Shown: one piece after another, positions 7,017 through 14,074 of the stretch | Layout: every line of letters begins with the position of its first letter | Position numbering within the stretch: the first letter of the stretch is position 1 | Assembly (NCBI GenBank): GCA_024711025.1 | Contig: JANJTP010000036.1 | Location: 1 to 33,715 of the forward strand | Direction of reading: 5' to 3' | DNA length: 33,715 nucleotides | From: Solirubrobacteraceae bacterium | GTDB lineage: Bacteria; Actinomycetota; Thermoleophilia; Solirubrobacterales; Solirubrobacteraceae | Notes under the pieces: generated by a model | What the model was told of the DNA's origin: nothing | Database searches by the model: none | What the model saw: only the letters and a program-made list of their open reading frames with translations | Made by a program: the position numbers and the translations under genes

Positions 7017-7316
7017 ATGTCCGCTCAGCCGACAGCCGACGTCAGCGTGGTCGAGGAGGTCGACGCGATCGTCGTCAGCGAGCCGCGGCCGCTTCCGGCG
7101 CGCCGCATCTCGACTCAGCTCGTGGCGGCCCAGGCCGCGGTCGGGGCGGCTTCGTTCGTCGCGGGGGCGGCGGCGGTCGTCGTCGTGAGTCGTCGGCGGG
7201 CGGCCCGGCGCGGGATCGTGCGCGGTCGCGGTCGCGGCCGGCGGGGCAAGCGCGGCCCCGACATCGCCTCCACGAGATCGTTCCTGGTCGACGTCCACCT
7301 GCTCGACAAGCAGTGA
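7017..7316 (+). CDS. Small single-pass membrane protein, hypothetical
   Basis: 99 residues: an acidic N-terminus (1-30), one hydrophobic segment (about 35-57, QLVAAQAAVGAASFVAGAAAVVVV) and a strongly basic RRRAARRG...RGRGRGRRGKRG stretch that should stay in the cytoplasm and could bind nucleic acid or the membrane surface. No family recognised. A TAGCCT box (7001-7006) lies 10 nt before the ATG. The stop overlaps the GTG of the DNA glycosylase (GTGA), so the two are translationally coupled. Confidence 0.55.
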   Translation: MSAQPTADVSVVEEVDAIVVSEPRPLPARRISTQLVAAQAAVGAASFVAGAAAVVVVSRRRAARRGIVRGRGRGRRGKRGPDIASTRSFLVDVHLLDKQ

Positions 7317-8299
7317 TCGAGCTGCGCCGGGAGGTCAGCCCGGCGTGGCCCGTGCGCCTGCCGCGTGCCGGGCTCGACGGCGTGGCGCGCCGCCGCGGGC
7401 AGGTGTGGGAGCGACTGGTCCACGTGGACGGCGCCCCGGCCGTCGTGCGCGCGGCCCAGCGCGGCGGCGCGAGCGGCCCGGTGCTGCTCGCGGCGCGCGC
7501 CTCGAGCGCGGCCGTCGCCGAGGAGGCGATCGCGCGCGTGCGCTTCGCGCTGGCGCTCGACGACGATCTGCGCCCCTTCTACGAGGCCTTCCGCGACGAT
7601 CCGCTGATCGGTGCGTCCGTGCGCGCCCGCCCGGAGCTGCGCGTTCCGCGCCGCCCGGAGCCGTTCGAGGCGCTCGCGTGGGCGATCTGCGAGCAGCTCA
7701 TCGAGTTCCGCCGCGCCGCGGCGATCGAGCGCCGGCTCGTGCACGCGCACGGCCGGAGCTGCGCCGATACGGGACTGCGCGACGTGCCGAGTGCGGAGAG
7801 CCTCGCGGCGCTCGCGCCGGCGCGGCTCGAGGCCGCCGGGCTCAGCCCTTCGCGGGCGCTGGCGCTGCGGCGCGCGGCGGTCGAGGTCTCGACGGGGCGC
7901 GTCGACCTGCGCGCCGGCGACCAGGAGCGAGGCTGGGCGCGCCTGGCGAGGATCCCCGGCATCGGCCGCTGGACGATCGACGTCCTGGCGCTGCACGGCC
8001 AGGGCCGCTACGACCGCCTGCCGGCCGGCGACCTGGCATACCTCAAGCTCGTCGGGCGGCTGCTGCGTGGGCGCCCGAGCGCCCGCGCAGACGAGCAGGA
8101 GGTGCGTGAGCTGTTCGTCCCGTACGGGCGCTGGGCCGGCCTGGCGGGGGCGCACGCGCTGGGCGTGCCCGCCGGGCTGGGCAGCCTGCGCGCCGCCGGC
8201 TCGATCAGCCTGCGGTCGGCCCCGCGCCTGACGTCCCCACGCCCTCGCCCGGAAGGAACTCGTTCGTCGCCGCCTGCCCGACGTCGACGGGCCGCTTGA
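7313..8299 (+). CDS. AlkA-like HhH-GPD DNA-3-methyladenine glycosylase
   Basis: A base-excision-repair glycosylase of the HhH-GPD superfamily. The helix-hairpin-helix is at LARIPGIGRWTIDVLALHG, followed by RYDRLPAGDLAYLKLVGRLL, where the Asp of GDLAY matches the catalytic aspartate of AlkA. The N-terminal part (about 1-110) resembles the AlkA N-terminal sheet domain and PFEALAWAICEQLIEF is the family's central helix. GTG 7313 overlaps the upstream TGA. The last 32 residues (Arg/Pro/Ser-rich) run past the normal end of the fold and are encoded opposite the 3' end of thiY, a 95-bp convergent overlap. Confidence 0.85.
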   Translation: MIELRREVSPAWPVRLPRAGLDGVARRRGQVWERLVHVDGAPAVVRAAQRGGASGPVLLAARASSAAVAEEAIARVRFALALDDDLRPFYEAFRDDPLIGASVRARPELRVPRRPEPFEALAWAICEQLIEFRRAAAIERRLVHAHGRSCADTGLRDVPSAESLAALAPARLEAAGLSPSRALALRRAAVEVSTGRVDLRAGDQERGWARLARIPGIGRWTIDVLALHGQGRYDRLPAGDLAYLKLVGRLLRGRPSARADEQEVRELFVPYGRWAGLAGAHALGVPAGLGSLRAAGSISLRSAPRLTSPRPRPEGTRSSPPARRRRAA

Positions 8300-9335
8300 T
8301 CAGGCTCGAGCGCAGCATCCAGTCGGCGTAGTCCTCCCACTGGCGCAGGTCCTGGAAGCCGAACGGGCGCTGCGCGTCGGACGGGAGCAGCACCGGCAGC
8401 GTCGCGCGAACGCTCGCCTCGGTGAACCGGCGGCCGAGGTCCGGCTCCGCCGCGAGCAGCGCGTCGACGCCGACCTTCGGGGTCTCTCGCGCGGTCGCGG
8501 TTCCGCGCTGCAGCGCCTGCACGAAGCGGCGGATCAGCGCGCCTCGATGCTGGATCGTGTCGGCGCGGGCGACGAGCACGAGCTCGTCGTACGTCGGGAC
8601 GCCCGCCTCGTCGACCGGCAGGATCCGCGGGCGGCGGTCGTCGAGCTTCAGCTGCACGCCCTCCACGTTCCAGAACGCTCCGAGCGTCGCGTCGACGCGG
8701 CCGGAGAGCATCGCCGGGACGAGGTTGAAGCCTACGTTGACCTTTGTGACCGACTTCGGGTCGACGCCGGCGCCGTCGAGGATCTCCTGGAGGTAGGCGT
8801 CCTGGTAGGGGATCCCGGCGGTGCCGATCCGCTTGCCCGCCAGGTCCTTGGGCTCGACGGGACGGCCCTTGACGGACATGAGCGAGGTGAGCGGGCGCTG
8901 CGCGAGCGCCGCGACGCTGAGCACCCTCGCGCCCTTGTCCCGTGCGAGGAGGACCTCCGGCTCGTACGAGATCGCCAGGTCGGCGCGCCCGGCCGCGACC
9001 AGCTTCAGCGGCGCCGCGGGGTCGCTCGGCGTGCGGATCGTCACGTCGAGGCCGGCCTTCTCGAATTCGCCGGTCGCCTGCGCGGTGTAGATCCCGACGT
9101 GGTCGGGGTTCGGGAGGTAGTCGAGGACGAGGGTCAGCTTGCGCGGCTGCGCCTGGCCGCTCTGCTCGGGCTTGCCGGCGCAGGCCGTGAGCGTGCCGGC
9201 GGCGAGCGCGAGCGTCGCGAGCGCCGCGAGCAGGCGGGAGAGCCCGAGCCGGGCGGCTCGGCGCGGTCGCCGTGCGGGCGCGGGGCCGGCGCTCCGTGCG
9301 GGCGCGGACCGGGGGTGGCGGGGGAGGTCGGTCAT
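8205..9335 (-). CDS. thiY: Thiamine-precursor (HMP-type) ABC substrate-binding lipoprotein
   Basis: A 376-residue NMT1/THI5-like periplasmic binding protein. A basic N-terminus precedes the hydrophobic LLAALATLALAAGTLTAC, a lipoprotein signal with lipobox LTAC. The mature part begins KLTLVLDYLPNPDHVGIYTAQATGEF, the family's typical first strand and helix, followed by GRADLAISYEPEVLLAR and RIGTAGIPYQDAYLQEIL. It should capture a thiamine pyrimidine precursor (hydroxymethylpyrimidine or N-formyl derivative) for the adjacent permease. The substrate class is supported by the TPP riboswitch at the head of this operon. ATG 9335 overlaps the permease stop (ATGA). Its 3' end overlaps the glycosylase gene. 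Confidence 0.88.
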   Translation of the reverse strand: MTDLPRHPRSAPARSAGPAPARRPRRAARLGLSRLLAALATLALAAGTLTACAGKPEQSGQAQPRKLTLVLDYLPNPDHVGIYTAQATGEFEKAGLDVTIRTPSDPAAPLKLVAAGRADLAISYEPEVLLARDKGARVLSVAALAQRPLTSLMSVKGRPVEPKDLAGKRIGTAGIPYQDAYLQEILDGAGVDPKSVTKVNVGFNLVPAMLSGRVDATLGAFWNVEGVQLKLDDRRPRILPVDEAGVPTYDELVLVARADTIQHRGALIRRFVQALQRGTATARETPKVGVDALLAAEPDLGRRFTEASVRATLPVLLPSDAQRPFGFQDLRQWEDYADWMLRSSLIKRPVDVGQAATNEFLPGEGVGTSGAGPTAG

Positions 9336-10084
9336 CGTCGGGTGCTCCAGTCGGGGTCTCGGTGGGCCCAGGGCACGAGCAGACGCTCGGCGAGGGAGAG
9401 GAGGGTGAAGAGCAGAACCGCGAACGCCGCGAGCAGCGCGGCGGCGGCGTAGGCGCGGGCTGTCTCGAGCTGGGGGATCGCCTGCAGGATCACGTTCCCG
9501 AGTCCTTCGCTCGAGCCCGCGTACTCGGCGAAGACGGCGCCGATCACGGCGACCGCGACGGCGATCTTCGCGCCGGAGAGCGCGCCCGGCAGTGCCGCCG
9601 GCAGCTCGACCCAGCGCAGCTCCTGCAGTCTGGTCGCGTCGAGCGTGCGCAGCAGCTTGCGCTGCTCGGGGTCGACGGCGGCGAGCGCGTCGAGCGTCGT
9701 CACGACGACGGGGAAGAAGCAGATCAGCGTGATGATCGCGAGCTTCGGCGCGATGCCGAAGCCGAGCCAGACGATCAGCAGCGGCGCGACGATCACGATC
9801 GGCACGGCCTGCGAGCCGACGAGCAGCGGGTAGAGCGCGCGGCGCAGCGGCGGGCTGAGGTGGATCGCCAATGCGAGCGCTGCCCCGGCCAGCAGCGCCG
9901 CCACGATCCCCAGGCCGACCTCCTGCGCGGTCACGAGCAGGTTGTCGGCGAGCAGGCCGCGATCGTCCCACAGCGCCGCTCCGACCTCGCTCGGCGCCGG
10001 CAGGACGAGGTCGTCGACGGACCCGAGGCGCGCGTACGCCTCCCAGGCACCGAGCAGCGCGATGACGATGAGCGCGGCGATCAT
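9332..10084 (-). CDS. thiX: Thiamine-precursor ABC transporter permease
   Basis: 250 residues with about six hydrophobic segments and the BPD_transp_1 layout of SsuC/ThiX-type permeases. The EAA-like loop that docks the ATPase is around TLDALAAVDPEQRKLLRTLDATRLQELRWVELPAALPGALSGAKIAVAVAVIGAVFAEY. LPAPSEVGAALWD near the N-terminus is typical of this class. The chosen ATG makes a short N-terminus and overlaps the TGA of a 20-codon micro-ORF lying between it and thiZ. It belongs to the riboswitch-controlled operon. Confidence 0.88.
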   Translation of the reverse strand: MIAALIVIALLGAWEAYARLGSVDDLVLPAPSEVGAALWDDRGLLADNLLVTAQEVGLGIVAALLAGAALALAIHLSPPLRRALYPLLVGSQAVPIVIVAPLLIVWLGFGIAPKLAIITLICFFPVVVTTLDALAAVDPEQRKLLRTLDATRLQELRWVELPAALPGALSGAKIAVAVAVIGAVFAEYAGSSEGLGNVILQAIPQLETARAYAAAALLAAFAVLLFTLLSLAERLLVPWAHRDPDWSTRR

Positions 10085-10151
10085 GCGCGCAGTGCGCTTT
10101 GCGCCTGTTGGCCGGTGAGCAGAGGCTGGACGTCGGCGATCATGCGCGCAG
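10075..10151. repeat. 18-bp direct repeat spanning the thiZ-thiX junction
   Basis: CGGCGATCATGCGCGCAG occurs at 10075-10092 and again at 10134-10151, a 59-bp period. Read on the minus strand each copy encodes the same end-and-restart: codons for Leu-Arg-Ala, TGA, with an ATG overlapping that stop. Because 59 is one short of 60, the duplication preserves ATGA coupling at both junctions. Confidence 0.8.
10081..10143 (-). CDS. 20-codon micro-ORF linking thiZ and thiX
   Basis: An ATG overlaps the thiZ stop (ATGA) and opens a frame encoding MIADVQPLLTGQQAQSALRA; its TGA overlaps the ATG of thiX. It has no Shine-Dalgarno of its own and no recognisable family. It may be a coupling peptide that lets ribosomes pass from thiZ to thiX, or simply the product of a 59-bp duplication of the stop/start junction. 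A frameshifted N-terminus of thiX is the other reading, since the micro-ORF joined to thiX would give a plausible longer permease start. Confidence 0.35.
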   Translation of the reverse strand: MIADVQPLLTGQQAQSALRA

Positions 10152-10919
10152 CGCCTCCAGCGCGCGCTCGCGGATCGCGAGCGTCGCGGGGTCGGTGGCG
10201 CTGCGCGGCCGCGGCAGCGGCACCTCGATCGTCGCCCTCACACGAGCCGGGCGGGCCGACAGCACGACGATCCGGTCGGCGAGGATCGCCGCCTCCTCGA
10301 CGTCGTGCGTGACGAGCAGCGTCGTGCGCGGCTCGCGGGCGAGAGCCGAGGCGAGCCAGTCGCGCATCTCGGCCCGGGTCAGCGCGTCGAGCGCCCCGAA
10401 CGGCTCGTCGAGGCACAGCACCGGCTTGCCGGAGAGCAGCGTGCGCAGGAACGCGACCCGCTGGCGCATCCCGCCGGAGAGCTCATAGGGGCGCGAGCGC
10501 TCGAAGCCGCCGAGGCCGAACGCCGCGAACAGGGGGTGGGCCTGCGCTCGCGCCCGGACGCGCGGTGCGTGGCGCAGTCGCGCGGGCAGCGCGGCGTTGT
10601 CGAGCGCGTCGAGCCACGGCAGCAGCAGGTCGCGCTGCGCCATCAGCACGGCGGGGGCGCCCTCGAGCGTCCCGCCGTCCGGCTCGCGCAGCCCGCAGAC
10701 GACCTCGAGCAGGGTCGTCTTGCCGCACCCGGACGGGCCGACGAGCGCGACGAGCTCGCCCGGGGCGGCGCTCAGTGAGACGTCCTCGACGGCGAGCAGC
10801 GCACGCCCGCCACGTCGGCGCGGCGGGTACGACACGCGCACCGCGTCCAATCGCACTGCGTCCGGCCGGGTCGCGCCCGGCTGCCGCGGCGCCGACGGCA
10901 TCCCGAGGCTGCTTGTCAT
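10140..10919 (-). CDS. thiZ: Thiamine-precursor ABC transporter ATP-binding protein
   Basis: 259 residues with all ABC ATPase motifs: Walker A GPSGCGKTT, Q-loop near LMAQRDLLLPW, signature LSGGMRQRV, Walker B VLCLDEP, D-loop GALD and switch histidine in LVTHD. ATG 10919 is chosen over the ATG at 10937. The earlier ATG lies inside the conserved TPP-riboswitch core, while GGAGGGA (10929-10923), 3 nt from 10919, is the ribosome binding site and also the 3' strand of riboswitch stem P1. It powers import of a thiamine precursor with thiX and thiY. Confidence 0.9.
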   Translation of the reverse strand: MTSSLGMPSAPRQPGATRPDAVRLDAVRVSYPPRRRGGRALLAVEDVSLSAAPGELVALVGPSGCGKTTLLEVVCGLREPDGGTLEGAPAVLMAQRDLLLPWLDALDNAALPARLRHAPRVRARAQAHPLFAAFGLGGFERSRPYELSGGMRQRVAFLRTLLSGKPVLCLDEPFGALDALTRAEMRDWLASALAREPRTTLLVTHDVEEAAILADRIVVLSARPARVRATIEVPLPRPRSATDPATLAIRERALEALRA

Positions 10920-11013
10920 CGCTCCCTCCGCGGGCATTACCCCACAGGTTCAACGGGTCCGCGCCGGATCTGGACGCGATCTCAGCCGGCCTCCGCCAGC
11001 TCCCCGGGTGAGT
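10920..11013 (-). promoter_or_regulatory. TPP riboswitch (THI element)
   Basis: Read on the minus strand the conserved order is present: CCCGGGGAGC (near 11008), the stem CTGGC/GCCGG, CTGAGA (10985-10980), GACCC then TTGAACCTG (10953-10945), GGGTAATGCC (10943-10934) and GCGGAGGGAGC at the end. CTGAGA, GAACCTG and the TAATGCC-GCG-AGGGA block are the TPP-binding core. The final AGGGAG both closes stem P1 and serves as the ribosome binding site of thiZ, so ligand binding should block translation directly. It gives strong functional evidence for the thiZXY assignment. Confidence 0.96.
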
Positions 11014-11029
11014 TTCGTTTCGTAAGCGG

Positions 11030-11035
11030 ATCGTA
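11030..11035 (-). promoter_or_regulatory. Predicted -10 box for the thi operon
   Basis: TACGAT on the minus strand (11035-11030) would start transcription around 11022, about 9 nt before the riboswitch aptamer begins. No convincing -35 was found. Confidence 0.4.
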
Positions 11036-11103
11036 GCGACGGGCGCGGCGGAGCGACGGCATCCACGCGTCCGGCAGCGGTGCGACCGACCCGGCTGTCA
11101 TGA

Positions 11104-11721
11104 ATGGGATGGTCGCCCATCCGCATTGCGCGTCCGCAACCCATCGTGCCCGCCTCGTCTTCGCATCGGCTCCTTCCACTACCGCTCGTGCTCGTCGCGG
11201 CACTGGCCGCCGGCGGCTGCTCCGGGCTCGGTCCGGCGGGCGGGCCGGCCGACTCGCCGCCCGCGTCAAGCGCGGACGCGACGTCGCGCACCACCGTGCG
11301 CATCGTGCGCGTCGTCGACGGCGACACGTTGAAGGTCCGCCTCGCCGACGGGCGCCGTCGCTCGGTCAGGCTGATCGGGATCGACACGCCCGAGACGGTC
11401 AAGCCGGGCACGCCGGTCCAGTGCGGTGGTCCGGAGGCGTCGGCGGCGATGCGGGTGCTGGCGTACTCACGCATCCGGCCGCGGGCGATCGGGCGCGCCG
11501 CGACGCTCGTCGCCGACCCGACGCAGGATCGGGCCGATCGCTACGGCCGCCTGCTCGCGTACGTCGAGGTCGACGGCCGCGACCTCGGCCGCTCGCTCGT
11601 CGAGCAGGGCTGGGCACGGGTGCGCGTCTACGCCGGCCCGTTCGCGCGGCTGGGCGACTACCGCGGGCAGGAGCGTCGCGCGCGGGGCGCCGGGCGCGGC
11701 GTCTGGGGTCGCTGCGGCTGA
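11104..11721 (+). CDS. Secreted thermonuclease-like (SNase) lipoprotein
   Basis: A staphylococcal-nuclease-fold phosphodiesterase exported as a lipoprotein. The signal LPLPLVLVAALAAGGC ends in a lipobox (Cys39), followed by a Ser/Pro linker. The SNase domain spans about 62-205: VVDGDTLKVRL (calcium-site Asp72 and Asp74), VRLIGIDTPE (Arg89, Asp94 and Glu97 in catalytic positions) and RYGRLLAYV (second catalytic Arg, 149). Calcium-dependent cleavage of DNA/RNA outside the membrane is expected. ATG 11104 is given; GTG 11146 would make a more typical 25-residue signal peptide and is a real alternative. The ATG is followed by a GGATGG/CCATCC inverted repeat (11107-11122). It converges on the DoxX gene with a 9-bp gap. 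Confidence 0.85.
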   Translation: MGWSPIRIARPQPIVPASSSHRLLPLPLVLVAALAAGGCSGLGPAGGPADSPPASSADATSRTTVRIVRVVDGDTLKVRLADGRRRSVRLIGIDTPETVKPGTPVQCGGPEASAAMRVLAYSRIRPRAIGRAATLVADPTQDRADRYGRLLAYVEVDGRDLGRSLVEQGWARVRVYAGPFARLGDYRGQERRARGAGRGVWGRCG

Positions 11722-11730
11722 CGGGGCTCG

Positions 11731-12123
11731 TCAGCGTCGGGAGGCGCGGTGCTCGAGCGCCGCGACGGCGATCAGTCCGCCGGCGAGCGCGACGTTCTTC
11801 AGCAGCTCGTTGCGCGCGATCATCCGCTTGACCGGATCCTCGCGCTTCCAGAACGGATGGCCCGCGTAGGTCGTCGGGCCGAGCATCGCGGCGACGGTCA
11901 GGGCGCCGACTCGGGGGGCCAGGCCGGTCGCCACGGCTGCGCCGCCGGCCATCATCGCCGCGCCGTTGACGAGCACCGCGGTCCGCGCGTCGACCGGCAG
12001 CGGCAGGCCGGAGCGCTCGACGACGGGCGCCAGCGGGTCCGGCCTGCGCACGAGGTTCGAGCCGAGCACGATGAACGGCACGCCGACGGCGAGGCGGGCC
12101 AAGGCTGTGAGCAGGCGGCGCAT
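11731..12123 (-). CDS. DoxX-family membrane protein
   Basis: 130 residues with four hydrophobic segments: about 5-21, 47-65, 70-85 and 108-123. The pattern ALARLAVGVPFIVLGSNLVRRPDPLAPVV, then an Ala/Gly-rich helix, then ARNELLKNVALAGGLIAVAAL is typical of DoxX/SURF4-like quinone-linked or redox membrane proteins; the NELLKNVALAGG motif is the best marker. ATG 12123 is 9 nt after TACGCT, consistent with a near-leaderless transcript. The precise reaction is unknown. Confidence 0.75.
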   Translation of the reverse strand: MRRLLTALARLAVGVPFIVLGSNLVRRPDPLAPVVERSGLPLPVDARTAVLVNGAAMMAGGAAVATGLAPRVGALTVAAMLGPTTYAGHPFWKREDPVKRMIARNELLKNVALAGGLIAVAALEHRASRR

Positions 12124-12747
12124 CGGGGCCGGAGCGTAGAGGGTGGACCTGCCGGCGTGTGTTGCGGGCGAATACCTCCCGGTTCTCGACAGGGCCACTC
12201 CGCCAGGCGACGCCGTTCGGTCACAAGACTCGCAGTCGTGCAACGTGAGGACATGCGACCGTCCTCGCAGGCCCGTCCGAGCTCGATGCGGACGAACTGG
12301 CCGACCGCGCTTCGGAACTGCGGGGCCGTGGCGACCGAGGCGCCTCAGGCTGTCCGCCGCGACGCCGTGGCATCGAAGACGCGCCGGCACATGAGGTGGC
12401 CGCCCTCGGGCGGATCCTCACCGCGCTCATCACTAACGCTGGCGCCAGACCCGACGCCGAGGGAACTGGTCGGCATGTTTCCGTACGTACTACGTAATCG
12501 GCTTACGGGGTTGATTACGCGGCCGATTCATAAGAGGGTAAGACCGGGAGCACCAAGATCGACCGTAATGCAGCTACTTGCGGGTTAAGGAGGCCTTGTC
12601 GGACTCGGTGAGCGTCATCGCCGTGGTGTGTTCTCAGCGCAATGTCACCGGTGTCCTTCCGATGCTGCGGCCGGACGCAAGTTTCGGGCACGCCAAGAGG
12701 TTGGGTGGTAGGGCACCGTACGAACCCTCAAAGGAAGGGTGGCCATC
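12124..12747. other. Long intergenic region with gene remnant and inverted repeats
   Basis: No complete, convincing gene is seen over about 620 bp. The plus-strand frame 12249-12497 reads like real actinobacterial coding sequence (PSELDADELADRASELRGRG, then EVAALGRILTALITNAG) but lacks any start codon after an upstream in-frame TGA, so it may be a decayed gene piece. From about 12440 GC drops and short AT-rich inverted repeats appear. A small ORF (12608-12751) leads into the next gene. Other frames here are low-complexity Arg-rich shadows. Confidence 0.4.
12493..12528. repeat. Nested inverted repeats
   Basis: CGTAATC (12493-12499) pairs with GATTACG (12513-12519), and the overlapping AATCGGC (12496-12502) pairs with GCCGATT (12522-12528), so two mutually exclusive stems are possible. 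TACGTACTACGTA lies immediately to the left. This could be a terminator-like structure, a protein-binding site or a recombination site at the left edge of the low-GC stretch; the sequence does not decide. Confidence 0.5.
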
Positions 12748-12751
12748 GTGA
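12608..12751 (+). CDS. Possible 47-aa small ORF
   Basis: GTG 12608 opens a 47-codon frame whose TGA overlaps the GTG start of the next gene (GTGA), the coupling seen at many real gene pairs in this window. AAGGAGG lies at 12587-12593, which is 14 nt from the GTG and 2 nt from an in-frame TTG (12596), so neither spacing is ideal. No domain or membrane segment is recognised; codon bias is moderate. Confidence 0.25.
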   Translation: MSVIAVVCSQRNVTGVLPMLRPDASFGHAKRLGGRAPYEPSKEGWPS

Positions 12752-13347
12752 AGCGATACTGGCGTCAGATAGGCCTTCTGACGGGGCTGGTTGTCTTGGT
12801 GAGTGGGCTCATCGTCAATATCGAGATAAGCGGTCGTGAGTCGGCCAGGGCTCAGTCGCCGCCGCCAAGTCCAGTCGGCGGTGTGGTGGCACATGCCGAG
12901 TGGGTCAACAGGCCGGCCACCATAAGCGAACTCACCGACATTACTACTGTGGCTGTTGTTGCGCGGGTCCTGGGGATCACGGAGGGTCCTAGCCTTTCCA
13001 GCGACGCGCCCGATGTGCCGCCCATTCCCACACAGCGAATCACACTCAGCGTCGAGGAGCGGTGGCTCAGTTCCTCCGTTCCAGATGAGATCGTCGTGTT
13101 CAAGACTGGTTCCGAGAGTGAGTGGATCGAAGGAGATCCGCCGTATCGCCTCGATCAAAGGTATGCGCTCTTTCTCCAGCAGCGACCAGATGGCGCCTAC
13201 ATACCAGCCGCACCAGACGGTCGATTGGAGATCGTAAGTGGGAAAGCGCAACCCGTAATCTCAGGGCCACTGGGTGAGCAGTTGCGCGGTAAGCTAGCAG
13301 TAGAGCTGCGAGGGCTGGCAGAGACAGCTAGTCGAAAGGATGGATGA
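12748..13347 (+). CDS. Secreted or membrane-anchored hypothetical protein, 199 aa
   Basis: A short basic start (VKRYWRQ) and one hydrophobic segment (about 8-26, IGLLTGLVVLVSGLIVNIEI) anchor or export the protein. A Pro/Ser linker follows, then a beta-rich domain. The pattern ITLSVEERWLSSSVPDEIVVFKTGSESEWI...YRLDQRYALFLQQRPDGAYIPAAPDGRLEIVSGKAQ resembles the extracellular 'expressed-with-a-G-rich-loop' proteins common in Actinobacteria and Firmicutes, function unknown. GTG 12748 is preferred because AAGGAAGG lies 9 nt upstream; GTG 12739 is too close to it. GC is clearly lower than in neighbours. Its stop overlaps the next ATG. Confidence 0.6.
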   Translation: MKRYWRQIGLLTGLVVLVSGLIVNIEISGRESARAQSPPPSPVGGVVAHAEWVNRPATISELTDITTVAVVARVLGITEGPSLSSDAPDVPPIPTQRITLSVEERWLSSSVPDEIVVFKTGSESEWIEGDPPYRLDQRYALFLQQRPDGAYIPAAPDGRLEIVSGKAQPVISGPLGEQLRGKLAVELRGLAETASRKDG

Positions 13348-13691
13348 CGATGGCTGGCGACGCGAGGGCGAGATGGAGCACGATCGTGATCGAGTGTGCT
13401 CTTGTGACTAGGCTGTTCGCCGCACCCGCTGCCGAGGCCCATATTGCTACCGACGGCGCTGGTCGCTTCATGCACCAGTCGCACTCGCGCGACCTCAATT
13501 TCTATAATGGCGTGGACGACGCTAGTTGGCACGTCGAAATGCGTGATGCCCAGCTGGATGTGCATGGCACGATGGATGGCAGCCTACGCTACTACAGCAC
13601 CCCCCACGATGATGCGGTCATCCACGCAGTGGATGTCAACTACGATAAAACGGGCTGGGTGGGGTATTCCTACAATTGGGGATACGTCTGA
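13344..13691 (+). CDS. Probable secreted orphan protein, 115 aa
   Basis: ATG 13344 overlaps the previous stop and follows AAAGGA. Residues about 12-32 (STIVIECALVTRLFAAPAAEAH) are a plausible if weak export signal. The rest is rich in His, Asp, Asn, Tyr and Trp (HQSHSRDLNFYNGVDDASWHVEMRDAQLDVHG), typical of an extracellular beta protein or the propeptide-like part of a secreted hydrolase. No family was recognised. The C-terminus stops at a GWVGYSYNWGYV stretch, where the next gene already starts in another frame, so a truncation or frameshift is possible. GC by hand count over 13441-13560 is 68/120. Confidence 0.45.
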   Translation: MTMAGDARARWSTIVIECALVTRLFAAPAAEAHIATDGAGRFMHQSHSRDLNFYNGVDDASWHVEMRDAQLDVHGTMDGSLRYYSTPHDDAVIHAVDVNYDKTGWVGYSYNWGYV

Positions 13692-14062
13692 TCCTGATCT
13701 GTCTCATCGCGTCGTTCTCGTTCGGCGCGATCGTAGCCACGGCGTTCGCCACTCACTATCATTCGACAAACGGCATCGATCACGGCTTTGTGCATGGCTC
13801 AAGCAACACCGATGGCTCGTTCTTCTCACGCGTCTCCTCGGGTACCGGCCCGAGGAGCTGCCAGCTCGATACCGTGAATCACCCGGAGGGGTATCGAACC
13901 ATCACTATCGGCGACTTCACTACGACTTGCAATCTCTGGTCGCGCGACATTTGGGAAAGCGCTACCGAGTGCCGGTATCGCGCCGATACATACGCCGGCT
14001 GGAGCACGTTGTCGGCCGGGTTCGACTGGCACGTGCATCGCCCTGTCAACTATTGCGGCTAG
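13676..14062 (+). CDS. Small secreted Cys-containing protein, 128 aa
   Basis: A clear signal peptide (LILICLIASFSFGAIVATAFA) with the cleavage region ATAFA-THYH precedes a roughly 105-residue mature domain. It has four Cys (SCQLD, TCNLW, ECRYR, YCG) that could form two disulfides, and abundant Tyr, Trp, His and Ser. The only start near the signal is TTG 13676, which has no good ribosome binding site and overlaps the previous gene by 16 nt, so coupled translation is likely. No family recognised. Lower GC than the contig. Confidence 0.5.
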   Translation: MGIRLILICLIASFSFGAIVATAFATHYHSTNGIDHGFVHGSSNTDGSFFSRVSSGTGPRSCQLDTVNHPEGYRTITIGDFTTTCNLWSRDIWESATECRYRADTYAGWSTLSAGFDWHVHRPVNYCG

Positions 14063-14074
14063 ATCGGAGCGTCC

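Noticed and set aside
10920-10937. ATG 10937 as start of thiZ
   Set aside because: It is part of the TAATGCC core of the TPP riboswitch; GGAGGGA points to 10919.
11749-12588. 279-codon plus-strand ORF through the DoxX gene and gap
   Set aside because: Antisense to DoxX, then a mixed-frame stretch; no domain or conserved signature.
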